Shown here: one piece after another, positions 35,384-49,900 of the stretch
How positions within the stretch are numbered: position 1 is the first letter of the stretch
How the letters are laid out: each line of letters opens with the position of its first letter
NCBI GenBank assembly: GCA_944548615.1
Contig: OX155951.1
Location: forward strand, 21,092,648-21,156,647
DNA from: Micropterix aruncella
Lineage: Eukaryota > Arthropoda > Insecta > Lepidoptera > Micropterigidae
Direction: 5' to 3'
Length of the DNA stretch: 64,000 bases
Made by a program: the position numbers and the translations under genes
The notes under the pieces: model-generated
What the model was told of the DNA's origin: nothing
Database searches by the model: none
The model's input: the letters and a program-made list of their open reading frames with translations, nothing else

Positions 35384-37998
35384 TCAATGTTGCGGCGGGG
35401 GAGTCCCCGGAAGCATTTCCTCTTCGGGCTCATCTTTGGCTCGAGACCATTTTATCATGGTCTCCGGAGACCGATAGAGGAAAACTAATTTAGCAAATAG
35501 GTCCTCTTCTAATGATAATTCGCCGACTTCTCGCACCTGCAAATAATGGAAAATTTCAATGTTAAATGCTGACAAAATACTTTTCTATTTGTATTATGGA
35601 GGGTTTAATTACCAAATAAATATCGAGACACAGCTGGAGAATTCTGTCAACGTTCGGTAGATCCTCGAACATGATTGTAAAGCACTGTCCTGAGAAGAAG
35701 CCTCTTATTACTCGTGATGCCAGGAAAACGAATGTTGTATACAATCCAATAATACTGCAATAATTGTGAAGAAATAAATAAATAATAAACACAACAATTA
35801 AATATATAATATAATTATGGATACGCACCCGCTCCCGGATATAATATTAAGCGTTTCCGGAAACAGTTTATCGTTGAATGTGTACATAACCAGCTGGTCG
35901 CAGTTCATATGAGGAATGTTTTTCAAAAAGCTCTCATAATTTAGATCGGTGCAAGATTCCCTAACTTGCCACCATTTCTGACCTTCCATTTCCAAAAGTC
36001 GCAATGTTATGTTGCGATAACTGCCATCCGACTCGCTGAAGGTTGGATTCATCAGCTTAGTCACCGGTAGAGCTGTGCCTTTATTCAAAACTTTAACAAA
36101 CTTTGGGAAGATATGATGTATCAGCACCCTAAAACGTGGAAATTCACCAGTGGGCGATTAAAAAGGTCGCTAAAAATTATTAATCACCAACCATTCGTCT
36201 TTTCCAGCGGTGCCGTCGAGCATTCGAACGAGTTTGTCCCTCTCGGGATTTCTAACAGTTGTAGAGCCTGCTACGAAGGGTCCCAGATCGATCTCTACTT
36301 CTTCCTCGATGATAGGGGGATTGTCCTTGCTATTCGTTTTGTGCGATATTACGTAGGTGAACTTAACATGAAGACTAGCATCTGAAAAGGAAAAAGACAA
36401 TCAAGAATGGGAAGAAGAAACGTTAAAATAAACTAGTTGAAAAACGCAAAAACCGGAATTTTCACATTGGCATTTGAATTTTCACAACAAAAAGCAGTCA
36501 TTTCCTTAGTCTAGACATTTTCCTTACTGGTTTCTTCTAAAATAATATTATTAGACGATATTACCACAACAGAAAAAAAAATATGTCGATATACAATAAT
36601 AATCGGAAGAAATAAATCCGGGTCGCCAACATAAACCTTATTATCTCAGAAACATTCTATGGGTGAGACATAATTACCACATTAATAATTTATATGGAAT
36701 ACCAGGAACGTTTCTTATATATTTCGTAGTTTGATTTTCAAAAAATCATTTATTATGTTTTTAGCATTTTTTTGGCTTTACTTTACAGCAACCAAGAAGT
36801 TTCCCTAATTTTATTGGAGCAGTATTAAATAGTCTAGAAAAAACTTTTTATTTGAATAAGCTAGCATCCTTAGTTTTTGAGATATTAAGGTATGTTGGTG
36901 ACCCGGATTCATTGCTCCCGAGTGTTATCGAATTTAGAGTTTAATGACATTCATAAAATAGAAAATTTAGAAATAATAAAAATAAGACTACAGGTTATCA
37001 GCATTGTTAAATAATTCATTAAGGTATAAAAACAATTATCCAGCCAAATATTAGTAAATTTGTACTGTGGCATCTCATATACAGTATGGTAATTAGATAG
37101 TTTTATATTTCTACTATACTAAAGTGGTGTACTGTATAATAGGTAAATTACTGACTTGATTGCGCTTCTTGCTGCAGTCTAGCTAAATCCGGAGGAGAAA
37201 CAGCCCAAATATTGGTTGAGTTTGAATTCAGTTGAACTGCTGCAAGATCATTAAACATATAGTTTGATAGGAACGTTTGTGCTGTTCTGTCCTTTATGTA
37301 TATGTTTGTAAAGGTGTCAAATTCCTGTGATGAAAATCTGTAAAAATAATAAAATTATTATTTTGACCCTATTTTTAGAAAAAACCGATGAGTATGTATG
37401 GTAGGACTGGGCCTAATTAATCCCTCTGGTCAACCACAGCAACAATCCCAAATAAATAGCAATCTGATTTTTGCAAATGCCTATGTAATCTCTGTGCGGT
37501 ATGATGCGTAGATGCGGAAAATAATCACCGCTGCAAAATATGAAAAAGATATAGTTGTATATTTTAATTTAGGGTTAAATAGGTAGATTGATAAGGGCAT
37601 ACAACATAATAGTTCTTTAGATAAATAGGGCTATTCACGGGGAAAATCAGGAAGGTGGCGTCCGGGGCGGCCACACCGATTCGGAAATTAGACTTGACTG
37701 TGGCTGAACGATTTCTTACTACATAAAAGAATACATTTTTTGCAGCTTACGTTAAAATATTCCTCGATTGGGCCGACATTGTGTAAACCGGCAAGTATGG
37801 TCCGACTCTGATTTTGACAGTGACGTCGTACGGTGGATTCGCCACTCCGACGCTATTTCCAAACGCAAACAGCACCAGCGGAAACCAAATCAGGGCGATG
37901 ATGAAAGTCAGAACTAAACCGCCCATTAAATACTTTGAAAAGGTGCTTTTCTTTTGCCCCCTCGGCATCGGGTGGGCGTCGTCAAAAGCACGGGAGCA
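35384..37998 (-). other. Piezo: Piezo pore module: outer helix, cap domain, inner helix and C-terminal domain
   Basis: The last six exons encode the pore. Exon 37998-37751 has the outer helix ([19 protein letters not shown]) after a [12 protein letters not shown] anchor. It then enters the extracellular cap at [14 protein letters not shown]. Exons to 35829 complete the cap. Exon 35754-35613 carries the inner helix ([20 protein letters not shown]) and [13 protein letters not shown]. The final exon ends with [14 protein letters not shown], a short acidic tail and LPGTPPPQH before the stop. Everything expected of a functional pore is present. Confidence 0.93.
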
Positions 37999-40900
37999 CT
38001 GAAAGAATAGAATTAAAACAGGTGTTTAAAAAAAAAAGGTTTTATTTCAATATATGCAAATAGTCGCTACCGCCTCCATACTGTAATGCATGACACATAT
38101 CTTCGCATCCATAATAAAGTCATATCTTGCAGAGCGGATATTCCAGACAAAATGAAGCAAGGTTTAGCTTTCAGGAGATTAAAGTGGGGGTTCCTCAAGG
38201 ACCTGTGCTAGGGTCCGTCGTCTACACATCATATACACTGCAGATCGTTCTCTGACCAGAGATGTTATAACCACAAGCTTCGCTGATAACTTTGCTATGC
38301 TTTCGAGTGACCCTGACTGTCAAAAGGCCTCTGACATGCTCCAGGTCCAACCGGACAAAATCTATCAGTGGCTCACTAAATCAAGAATGAAGGCTAGCAC
38401 ATCCAGGTCTAACCATATTACATTAGCGCTAGCATTGATTTATAAAATCAATGGCGCTAGGAAAAGGCGACTTATCACTTGTGAAATTGTGAGGCAATAG
38501 CTTACTATACAAAAACTGTGTAAAATACCTCAGAATGCACCTGGATGAACGGCTAACTTGGAAAGAACATATGAAGAACAAGATATTTTAACTAGATGAC
38601 AAGTTCAAAAGCATGTATTAACTTATAGGAAGTGGCTTATGCCTTTCCCTATAAAATAAAATTCTGATATACAAGACGATCCTCAAACTTGTATGGACAT
38701 GACATATAGTTGTGGGATATAACCAGCAATTGAAACATTGAAATCCTACAACGCTTCCAAAACAATATATTAAGATCAATCCCTATAGCTCCATGGTTCA
38801 CAAGGAACAGTGAAATCCATGACCATCTTAAAATACTATTCGTGAAAAAGGAAGTAAAAAGCTTTGGGAGGAAATATAATTGCAGTTGTATGAGCTTCTA
38901 ATCTATCTCACTAATACAGAAGATTTGAAGCTCTTTGATGTAGCAGACCAAAGCAACGAGAGATAAGGCAGGATATACAGATAGTGCAACTCTTCAATGG
39001 AGGAGTCGAACACTTCGGCATCTATCAACCTACCTGATTATGGTCTTATAAGAACGATTGCAGATGGAATAACCAAAAAAGAAAGAAAAAAGATATACAA
39101 ACTGTATTGCAGATAAATTTGAAACGAACCTTGAGTTGATAAACTATTGAGAATATATCTTCCATTTTGAGCCAGTCCATCAAGGTCATTGAAGTATCAG
39201 TCCAGATCCAGTCCATCAGTGCTCGCAATTCAAAAAGAAAAGGTACTGCCTTAAATCTGTGAAAGACATTGATTCATTTAGAAAACTGATAGGTTAAAAG
39301 TGCCATATTGAACCTTACCCTTTAAACAGCACCATATTGACAGACGTATAGCCTTTGCATAGGAAATTTCCCAAAATCCGAGTCGGAAAACCGCAACGAA
39401 TCTGATAGGCCGATAACAATAGATAGATGCATTTCACCATATACCAAAGTGGGGGCGGTATCAAAGAATTGAAACTCCTGAAATAAAAAAATAAATAATT
39501 AACAGACATCGCCAACTAAAAAGGTTTTTGAGTATTTTACCGATCAGTCACTCCTGGTAGAACGAAAAACATCCATGTGTGAATCCCGACAATCAAAATC
39601 AACTGAAAGAATATTTTTCCAAGGATGTATTTGCGGAGGTAGAGAGCACGGTCGATCACGATCAGAACGAATTGGAGAATCAGCATGATAAGGAAAGGAA
39701 TTGGGACTTTGTTCTCTTCCAAGTAAGCCTGGACGCCGCCGTCGCCTTGATGAGTCTGTGGAAAATACGTAGTATTTTCAAAATGATCATCAGCAAAAAA
39801 ATATTAGTCGAAGAGGTAGTGAATATTTTTAGAACTTATTTTCCCAGTTTATGAAAGTAATTAGATATGATCTATAATTGATGCTGATCAGGAAATTCTG
39901 AGTCTGGCAAGGATCATCTAATGAGTGAGTGGGCGGGAGTAGCAATTGAAATATACTATTTTTCTAGTTATAAATCTTTTCCATGCAATAGAGTCAATCA
40001 TGAAATGCACAAAAAAGCAATCTGGCTTATTTACAGTTGAATGAAGCCAGTCTGGCGGGAATATTTCAACAATTACAAAAACTGAAAAAATTGACAATTT
40101 TTTTAGATACGTCGCCCTTACTTTTAAACCAGTGATTCCCAAAGTGGTTCAGGTGGGCCCCCAGGGGTCCATGGAGGACTCGACGGGGGTCACGTTAGCG
40201 TTAAAAAAAATGGGGGTTCACAAGTCGTAAGTGGGGTCCACGAAAATTTATCTGGTTTCAACAATAAAAAACAAAAATGTTGGCGGCTTTATCTATCAAT
40301 GTTTATTTAGCGTTAATTTCCTTTTTTTAAAACCTCCCTTAATTTGTTAAGTAGTGTATTTTAATAAGGCCAGCGGCTGTTACTTGTAAAAACTTGCATA
40401 TTCGATATTCAATACAACGCGTGGCGAGACTTGCAAAGCGCCGCCCGCCCACCCGCAACGCTTGTTAAAACATGCAAAGGGATGAAATACGACTTGTGCT
40501 TTGCTTGCAATCTTTCCAATCCCTATGTACATCAATTTTTATTATTGTTGTTGATTTGCATTGTTGAAGTTACGGTACGTTATTAATGTTTAATTTTAAT
40601 TCTATTAAGTCTGTAATCATATTATTATAATAAATAGAAGACAAGAAAATATATTTGTTTTCTTTTTATTTTTACCATTCCGAATTTAGGGTTGAAATTC
40701 AGCCGCGACATTTCCATTATTAGATCTTATCTTCACATTTATGACGAGTTTTGGTAATATGGTAGAAATGCAGCAGCTTTCACCGGAACCAGTAAAATGT
40801 TGAAAGTAGTCTACGAGAAAAAAGTTTGGGAACCTCTGTTTTACACGTTTAAAACTTATAATACAAATTGATATTAACACAGATTATCATTTGAAAAAAG

Positions 40901-43900
40901 TCTGGCTGCTTTGAGTAATCGCGGAATGCTTCTGGCGGGATCTAGAAATTAGATAAAAATAAAAATCATCGGTCTCATTTTTACCGTCTTGAAATTTACT
41001 AATAAAATTCACTAGCTTCCCGACTATATGCTTTTTGAAACTTACACCAAATGCGGAGAATCCAAATATAACAACGAGGAAATTGAAAAAGTCACACATG
41101 AACATATAGGCATATACGTCCGCTGTGACTCGCGAGGTGGGCTCCACCATTTTCATGATGAAAGATTTGAACGATCGGAAATACCGAGAAACCCTGAAAA
41201 ATTTGTCGCAAAATAAATTAGAGCCCTGAGCGGTTTACAGGAACACCTAAAGTAAGGAGTCTACTTACTTTGATTTCAAAATATTTGGCACATCCTTATA
41301 ATTATCTCCGTGAAAAGAATAAACTTCTTCTTCCCTAAAAGAATAAAACAGAAAAAGTCAGATAGTAAAGTTTAGATTTTTTTCATTGAGCCTGAGCACA
41401 AAGTCAATGACTGATAGGGTAGATCTTTTCAAAAATAAGAGTGTGATGAAAAACTCCATTTGAATTATGTATTTTTAATTTTACATTGTATTGGCTGATA
41501 AATGATGTGATTTCTGTTTATTGTTAAATGGGAGATTCAAGCGCAAGCTTGGATGTGGTTCTCGGTGGCAGTTGGTTGAGGACGATGATGAATGGAGTGA
41601 GAGTGCAGGAGTGAGGCACAGGCTGTAGCGCAGGAGAGGCACATGATTTGATGCGTGGAGATAGTCGAGACATGAGCCTGAGCAACGGAAAGAGCAAGTT
41701 CGCCACCAAGGAACAAGGTGTTTCCTGTATAGTTTCGGTACGTTAATTATTGTAAGACAATATTGTTGTATCAAACGATATTAATAAAGTGACATTAAAG
41801 CGATCGCCAGTGGGTCTGGAGAATAGGGATTATGAAGATCGCTTGAAATGACTTAGACTGACTATTCTCAAGCAAAGAGAGAAGGAGGGTACCTGATTGA
41901 GACGTATAGAATTATCACAAATTATTACGATGTACCTGGGCTACAATATTTACAAATTCAACGTCAATATATAAATCTTCAAAACCACAATAAAAAAATC
42001 AACCCTGCGAAAATTTAATCTTATCTTCTTAACCGGTCGACTGCGGTTAAATTAGCTCACCTAATGGCCCATATGTGGCTCATATAATGAACCACCTGCA
42101 GTTGAACATATGCAAGTGCATGCATAAGTACATATACACCTATACATTCACACACCCACATATACACACATACAGACACACACATACGCATCCCTTCTTT
42201 CGCTGTGAATCATGCCTTTACCTATATGCATATACTTACTTGTCTTCGACCATTTCGTTTAACATGATGCTGCCGTCCGGTTCACCATGCTCTGTTTCTC
42301 CCTGATAACTTTGGTACGTTACTTTTCTCTTCCGCAACAACGAACCCGGCGGGGTGTCCTCATCGGAAGACACGGCTTTGGGCCTGCAATCAAAGTCCAA
42401 AAAATGTTGCAAAAAAGCGACTAATTATTAAAAAACTGGGGTACACAGGAAATTACTTACATTATCTCGCCGTGACTTTTGTCAGCGATCATATTATTCA
42501 TTATAGGTGTTCTCATTTCATCATCTGTTTTTACGGGGTAAGCTTCTTCGTCGACATTGTCTTCAGTCCATAACCCTAGTGACTTCAACATGAATCTGAA
42601 ATAAATAATCAAATCATGCGAATGTCTCAATGCAGTGGCGGATCCAGAAATCATTTTAAGAGGAAAAAGAGTACACATATAGAATTGACTTGGTGAGTAG
42701 AGGGAGGAAGAGAGGTAAGGAAAGGACAAGCAACCGAGTTCTTGTGGTTTCTATTTAAATCATCGAGGCAACAGTCGTTATAACATCATGAGATGGCAGG
42801 CACACCAACAGCGATGGACAACTTCTATCTAAGGTAAAGGACAATGGACAAAAATGTATGGGCACTGGGCCCACCTCTCCAATAACAATAACTTATTTAC
42901 CAGAAAGACCTATTTATCTAGAATATTTACGACTACTACAGCTTACCTCAATTATAAGCCATTTTGGAGTTTTGAAGTTCGGAATGTTCTTAAATATGGC
43001 TAATTACACAAAAAGGCCCATGCCAATTATTAATTCGAAATATATTATTTACAGTTAGATCTTTAAAAGATAGTATATTATGATGTACGGTCACTGGACA
43101 CATCATGTTGGACAGCTGATCTTAGCATATTACATACTTTAGTAAACAGAGCGGCAATGAAATTATGAGACACATGAGACACAATTATGGGGCAATGTAA
43201 TTATGGTGTAGTAGTTTCGTAGTTATAGTACTTTAACCCTTGGAGTAAATGGGTATTTTCATGGATGCATCTGTCTCTTTTGCAGGATTTTCGGTGACAT
43301 CGACCTTAAAGTACTATAACTACGAAACTACTACACCAATCATAAAAAGAACAACTGCACAATGATTGCATTGAAATTTCGAATATAGAATATTGAAATA
43401 TCATTTTGTAAAACAATTAGATAATTATGAATAAATATGAGAACGTCAAAGAAGTGAAAAAAACGCGCGACCAGATTTGGTCGACTCGTACTCAACAGAT
43501 AATTGTTTCGCGACCAGATTTGGTTGACTCATACTCAACGGGTTAAGTCGATGTCGCCGAAAATCCTGCAAAAGAGACAGATGTATCCATGAAAATACCC
43601 ATTTACTCCAAGGGTTAAACTTCAAAGTCAGTTTTCTCAGAACTTCAAAAATGTCACTTAACCTTTATCAAGTTATATTGCGAGTTAAAAAGTGGCAATA
43701 TTGTTGCGCCTTTCCTCTCCCAAAAATTACCAGTCGAATTCATCCATTGTAGTACGGCATAATAGCTACATTTAAACGGCATTACCGCGGGCTATTTTTG
43801 AGAGCCATCCTGCAAGATTCAGAGCCGTTCTGTGACATTCAAAATAAAAACATGAATGAAGCGCTGAAGGCAATAAATATGAAACTCGTAATTTATTGGT

Positions 43901-46900
43901 GTTCCCTCTAAATCCCAAACACTCCCTGGTAATCATCCCAGCCATTTTAAAAAAAAAATATCACTCATTCAGTACACTCATTTATAAAGACTTATTATGA
44001 GAAAAACAGTTTAACAAATAATGCACTGAAAAATTTGGTTTTTCATATTTTAGTGTTGCCATTTTAAACGCTGATCTCAGAATTATTTTTTTCTTACGTA
44101 CTATGTATACTACAAATGTATCCAGGAGATTAATCTGCCAAGAGGGGAAGGGGGGCCTTAATCCACCAAGAGGGGGAAGAGGGCCCTTATCCGGCAAGAG
44201 GGGAAGAGAGCTTAATCCGCCATTGCCAGGACACACAAAATATAAAAACTTACCTATGAAAGAATACAAGCAACAACAGAACTAGATCATAAGCAGCGTA
44301 GTTTGATTTTCTTTCAATGCCAATGATGCGAGGAGCGCTGAACGGCATATTATCCGGAATAACCTTTTGATTCCAAGGGAGTATCTCATACTGAAACATG
44401 CTCTTTAGCAGTACGATAGCCTGTGAAAATTCAGCATCAATAAATGAATATAAACAACACAAAAAAATAAAGTGGTAGTGGACACAAATACAAACTTCTG
44501 TATAAGCAATTATCGTCACCCAAAAAGTCTTCGTAGGGCGTGGTATGCAAAGAGTCCCCCATAAAAATACCATTAGGGGTAACGGAATCGATAGCATCGT
44601 TGCAGATTGAATCTGTAATAGAAATGCATACATTAATTTTGCATCACAGAAATTCGATTCTAAACATTCTAGAGCCTACCTATTGCTTTAGAATTAAAGC
44701 AATAATTCAATTCAATTGAAATTAATTTATTCATTTTCAAATTCACAATAGTTATCTTAAAATAGCCAAAACCTAACTAGGCTGCCGCTTGTTCTAATGT
44801 AGACAATTTATTTTAAACATTATCATCTCGAGAAATCTATTTGAAACAAAATGTCATTAAAAATATCAATAAACTATTGCAGGTAATTTAAAATGTAATA
44901 AAAATGAAAAAATCATCAATAATATTAAAAAAAATAGAATAGAATAACTTTATTGTGCTATAAAAACATTACCTAATGAATATTACACTGGTTTTATAAA
45001 AAAGACAATTTATGCACTAATAGCGGACTTATCGCTATAGCGATATCCTACAGTTATTAATTATATAAAGTTATAATATTGTTATTAGTTTTACCTGATT
45101 GAGGAAAATCATCAGGTAACACACGATATCTGTATGTGCCAATATAGCGTACCAAACTGCGAATAAAAATTGGACCAACGCCGATTTATTTGCTGCAAAG
45201 TTTTCATCATCGTAATCAGCAAAATTAGTTTCTGTCTCCGTACTGAAAAAATATAAATAACAACTTACTGACTAATAATATGTGAATATGGGAAATATAT
45301 TTCAAACATACCATTGAAGAAACTATCACATAATAAAAAGACAAAATTAATCGGCAATGAATTTACAGAGCAGTGTTAGTCGCAATTCCATGCTTGTTCT
45401 AAGCGGCATTCAATAAGGGTGATATTGCTTGATACTGTTGCTGATAGAAATAGTCTTGATATACTTTGCAACGGTTGCAAATACTTTCACATTTTGGCAG
45501 TTTTAGTATAAGCTTTTCTAGTGCAAGTGAAATCAACCTTTATCGAATGCCTAATGTATAAGATAAATATAATGATAGTTATATGTATAAAATGAAATCG
45601 AAGTCCAATATCTCGAAGCATGATCCGCAGATTAATTTTTCATAGTCAATTGATAAATGTAATTCAGTATTTGTATTACGTTTTTAATTAATAATCAAAT
45701 AAATGGTTTAGAAAAAATATTTTGTAATATCATTATGAAGCTAGTAAAATGGGAGAAAACAAGGCTCTTACGAGATGCATTTACACCGCTTTTTTGTATT
45801 GGGTCCAGACTGCAAGAAGCTGTAATAGAAAAGACCGGAACAGGATCTCATATTTGAAAATAATGCAAATTTTCAACTTTACCATGGTTGCACAAACGAA
45901 AGTATTTAAGCAAAAACAAATTACGGAAAGACAAACAAACAGCTGCTTCGATTCTTAAAAAAAGAATAACATGACCTTGAATTAAAATTTATTTGAATTT
46001 GAAATTCCAATTACATACATAGGTAAGGACCCAATAGTATGTCCATTTTTTTTAAATATTTTTGGTGCAAATGTCATTTGTGGTAAAAAATTGTAGAATT
46101 TCAATTATTATGTCTTTTATAAAAGTGAAATCATTTCCTGAAAAACCAAATCTACTTCAAACTCGATTCAAAGTATCAGGAGATCATATTACATCAGCAG
46201 ATCAATCCGATATTCCAGACTCTCACGCGATGCGCTGACTGGATTTTCAAATTTGGACCATCACCCACCGTCTCTTACTACTGCATAACTTTGTCTCTCT
46301 CGCGAGATGTGAACGACGGCTCGTTCACCTGCGATGATTGATTTTGTCTCTCAATATGAACCTCTAATGCCACAAAATGTAGTGATCTAGCCTAGAACTG
46401 ACAAACTCCTATATCATTATAAAATATTGTCAGTTTACTGGGGATTTTTTTTCTGTTACATGTGTGTTACATACAATTGACCTGCGAATATGGATATTTT
46501 GTACTTAATAGCCTTGATTCACTGCCTTGCGCCGCCCCAAAGGCACTAACTAACCTTAACCGAGAACTGGATATTGTATATTTTTTATATTTAATAGATA
46601 TTTTTTTTAAATATACTGTTTTATTCCACTAATGCTGTTTGTATAGAAATAAACATTTTTGCTAATGTTTATTTACTTTTCAATTTATAACAATACATAC
46701 AATCAATTTATGCATTCTTACTGATTGCTTTAAGAGTATAGGATAAGAACTTATAGAAGGAGAAATATTATCAAGATATCTCAATCTAACCGTATCGGTC
46801 TGATGACAATTTGAGGAAATGTTGCAATCATTCTATTTTTATTCGAAAATATCTTGCCCGACTGTTATAATTCGCCGGCCAGATTGTACATTTGTTAATG

Positions 46901-49900
46901 TCATAGAATATTTTAGTTTCATTGCTTCTCATAATTGTTATATTATTTTATCATTAAAACCCATCATATAATGACAAATACCATACACGAGCATGCAGCC
47001 TGATTAAACCGTCTCAAGCACATACAAAATAAATGTGATTAAATAGTATCAGTGAGAATAGAAGCGCAGAGAGTTTTATAAAAGCAAACAAAAAGAAAGA
47101 AGGAAGCGAGGGTAAGATAGAGCTTGACACCTCTCCGTCGGAATGGAGTAGACGCTGGATTGGCGCATGAAGCCCGCTTCCGGCCTTTCCGCTTGCAAGC
47201 CCTCGCGGTGGATCGGCGAGCGGCGCAGGGCCTGCGGAGAGCGCTCTTCCAATCCTCGCTCCAGACTCGCGGCCAGAATGCGTATTTCCGGCACGCTCAA
47301 CTCGCTCACTTTACGGCTGCAGGGGGTATGCCAATAAATATTCATTCTTAAAACCAAACCAACACCTCCCGCCGCCGCATGCCAAATTAAAGCCCCACAT
47401 AAATTACCAGGGAACCCGTTGCTTTTTCAACCATACCGAAAGATGCAAAAGTGCAACGGAAATATTCTAATACTAAACTGAGAAAACTACTTTGCACTAC
47501 GACAAGAAAATCTAATTGTTCGATTGGTTAGTTGTTTCTCGCTAGGTGCTTCGCTAAGATATCATATTGTTACGGATGCCGACGGAACACAAACCTGGGA
47601 CTCGCGTGTTCTGAAACTTGAAGGCTGACGGCCGAAGTGGTCTCGGCGTTCAAATTATTGTCATCGCTGCTGCATGCACAAATGAATTTTTGGTATTATA
47701 AACGACCGAATAAACGAACGCCCTTACGTGCAAATTACACTCATAAACTATTAAATCACAGATTTGTGAGACACAAATGAATAATGGGTACAAAAATCAC
47801 AGTTTATATTTTTAGTTATATACTTATTTAATGCGAGATCAGTACGGGAACACTTACTTTTCTCTTTTCATCTGCGCGAGTATCTCCAATGATGGCTGCC
47901 ATATATGGGTCCCGGACCGAATCCCGAGCCCAAAACGTCGATTTTCCTAAAAAAAATGTTTTTTTTAATTTCCGCCATTCACATTTTTTAACAACCTTGC
48001 AAAATATTTAATTTAATAACAAACCTTCAGCTGTATCTTCTCTTTAGATAGTACTTTTGCAATGTATCTGTAATCTCGGGATAGTTTTCTAATCCTACGA
48101 GAAAGGGATATAAATAGACTCTCGACGAATGCTAAACAAAATGCAATAAATCTAAAGATTTTCTTCCATATAGTATCCTCTGGCACATCTGAAAATAATT
48201 AGAATATCAGAATTTTACGTTTTTGGCAGTGGCAGTACAAAAAAAAATACATTTTTAAAAAAAATATTTATATGAATCATATAATAAAAAATTTGAACTG
48301 TAAATAGACAAAGGGCTCGATTGCGTTTCTTTGTGAACTAAAACTAAAATTAGTCCAAGCGAACGAGACAGAGCAATACGTTAGAGCGGAATATGAAACG
48401 AACGATTGTCAATAAATACTACCTGTTGAACTTATACTCGTCCGAATAAGTTCGGGCATATTTCGTGCGGTGTAAGATTTGACCTTGGCGCGCAGTTTTA
48501 ATGCGAAATAGTGACAACCGGTCATCTCACACTCCGCTCTAGCGTATTGCACTATCTCGGTTACACGGACTAATTTCCGATTTTAGTTCACAAATAAACG
48601 CAATCGAGCCCAAAGACTACGTAATTAAACTACAAACGCTGAAAATTAGGGGTGTCCTGAGTAAATCTCTTACCTTAATTTTCAGGACACAACTTGATAC
48701 AAAAAAACAACTATTTAATGAATTTAAAATAATCTTAATGAAATAGTGTAAACCGCTACCTACTGGTGGAGATCTCGACAAATTCCCTGAATTACAAATG
48801 GCTGCCGGCTGACATACAGTCGCTGAATATGTTAGATGAGACATTACGTTTAAACTCAAGAGTGACATTAGCATTTAAAAGAATAGCAGACAAATGAGAT
48901 TTACATGATAGAAAAAATTACCCTCTTTGTCTGCGGTTTGTAAGTGTTGAGATATTATTAGGTATATGAAGGATAAGAGAGAGACTTGCAAATTGGAAGC
49001 GCGACCAACCAGTCTTGAATGATAGGTGCTAGAAATTGATAGATTTTATTAAAAATAATATCTTAACAATTAATCTCGCTACCAAATTGTTTAGGAGAAA
49101 CACAAGGAAGATGTCATTTTGTACGTTTTTGAAATAAACGATTTTGAAGAGTCTTATATACAGCGAGTTAGGGCGACGAAAAATAAAACTTTTTCCAATA
49201 AAATGTTATTTTCTAATAAATGATAACACATTAGGAACAAGCTATGTTGTATCTCCCTACTAAATTCTATTTTATCTATTAACCCTTCAGGCCTCGGCCC
49301 CTCAGCCGATTGACAAGTTGCTGTCACAAAAAATTAAAAAAAAATAGTTAAAAAATTGAATTATGTCACTGTCTCACCAAACGTTAATTACTGCCAAACC
49401 ACTGTACCCACAATTAAAATAAAACATATTAACATAATAAAACATAATAAAATAAAACAAATTAAATTAAAATAAAATTAAAACGGGGCCATCACGCTGA
49501 ATCGTGTTGTGGCCGATATCGGCCAATTGGGGCTCTAGGGGTTAAAATTAAAACTTAGAATCGTTTTTATCTATCAACAGGCAGCTGGCGGACGATACTC
49601 TACAAATGCCAGCCGCCATGTCAAATTGGTGACGGGTGCGGGCGCCGGGAGCGGAGGCACTGCCTAATTTTTGATATCTTTATTTAAATTAGAACTTACC
49701 GCTTGGAATCTCAGAACCATCCGGTGCTTTACTCTGTTCGAAAACTAATTCCATGTCATCTTCGTTTGGCTTTTCAGGATCCCCAGCCTGGAATAAAAAT
49801 ATATTTAGCAAGAAATAGCAAGAAGTGATGTGTATCAAAAAAATTATGAAGAGGTCAACAGTTTTGTAATTTAGTTATTTTTTCATGCCTCTGTAACAAT

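Noticed and set aside
36170..36191. Piezo exon reading on to LVINNF before a stop
   Set aside because: Reading through the GTTGGT donor gives a stop. Splicing at 36192 restores phase with the next exon, which continues the cap domain.
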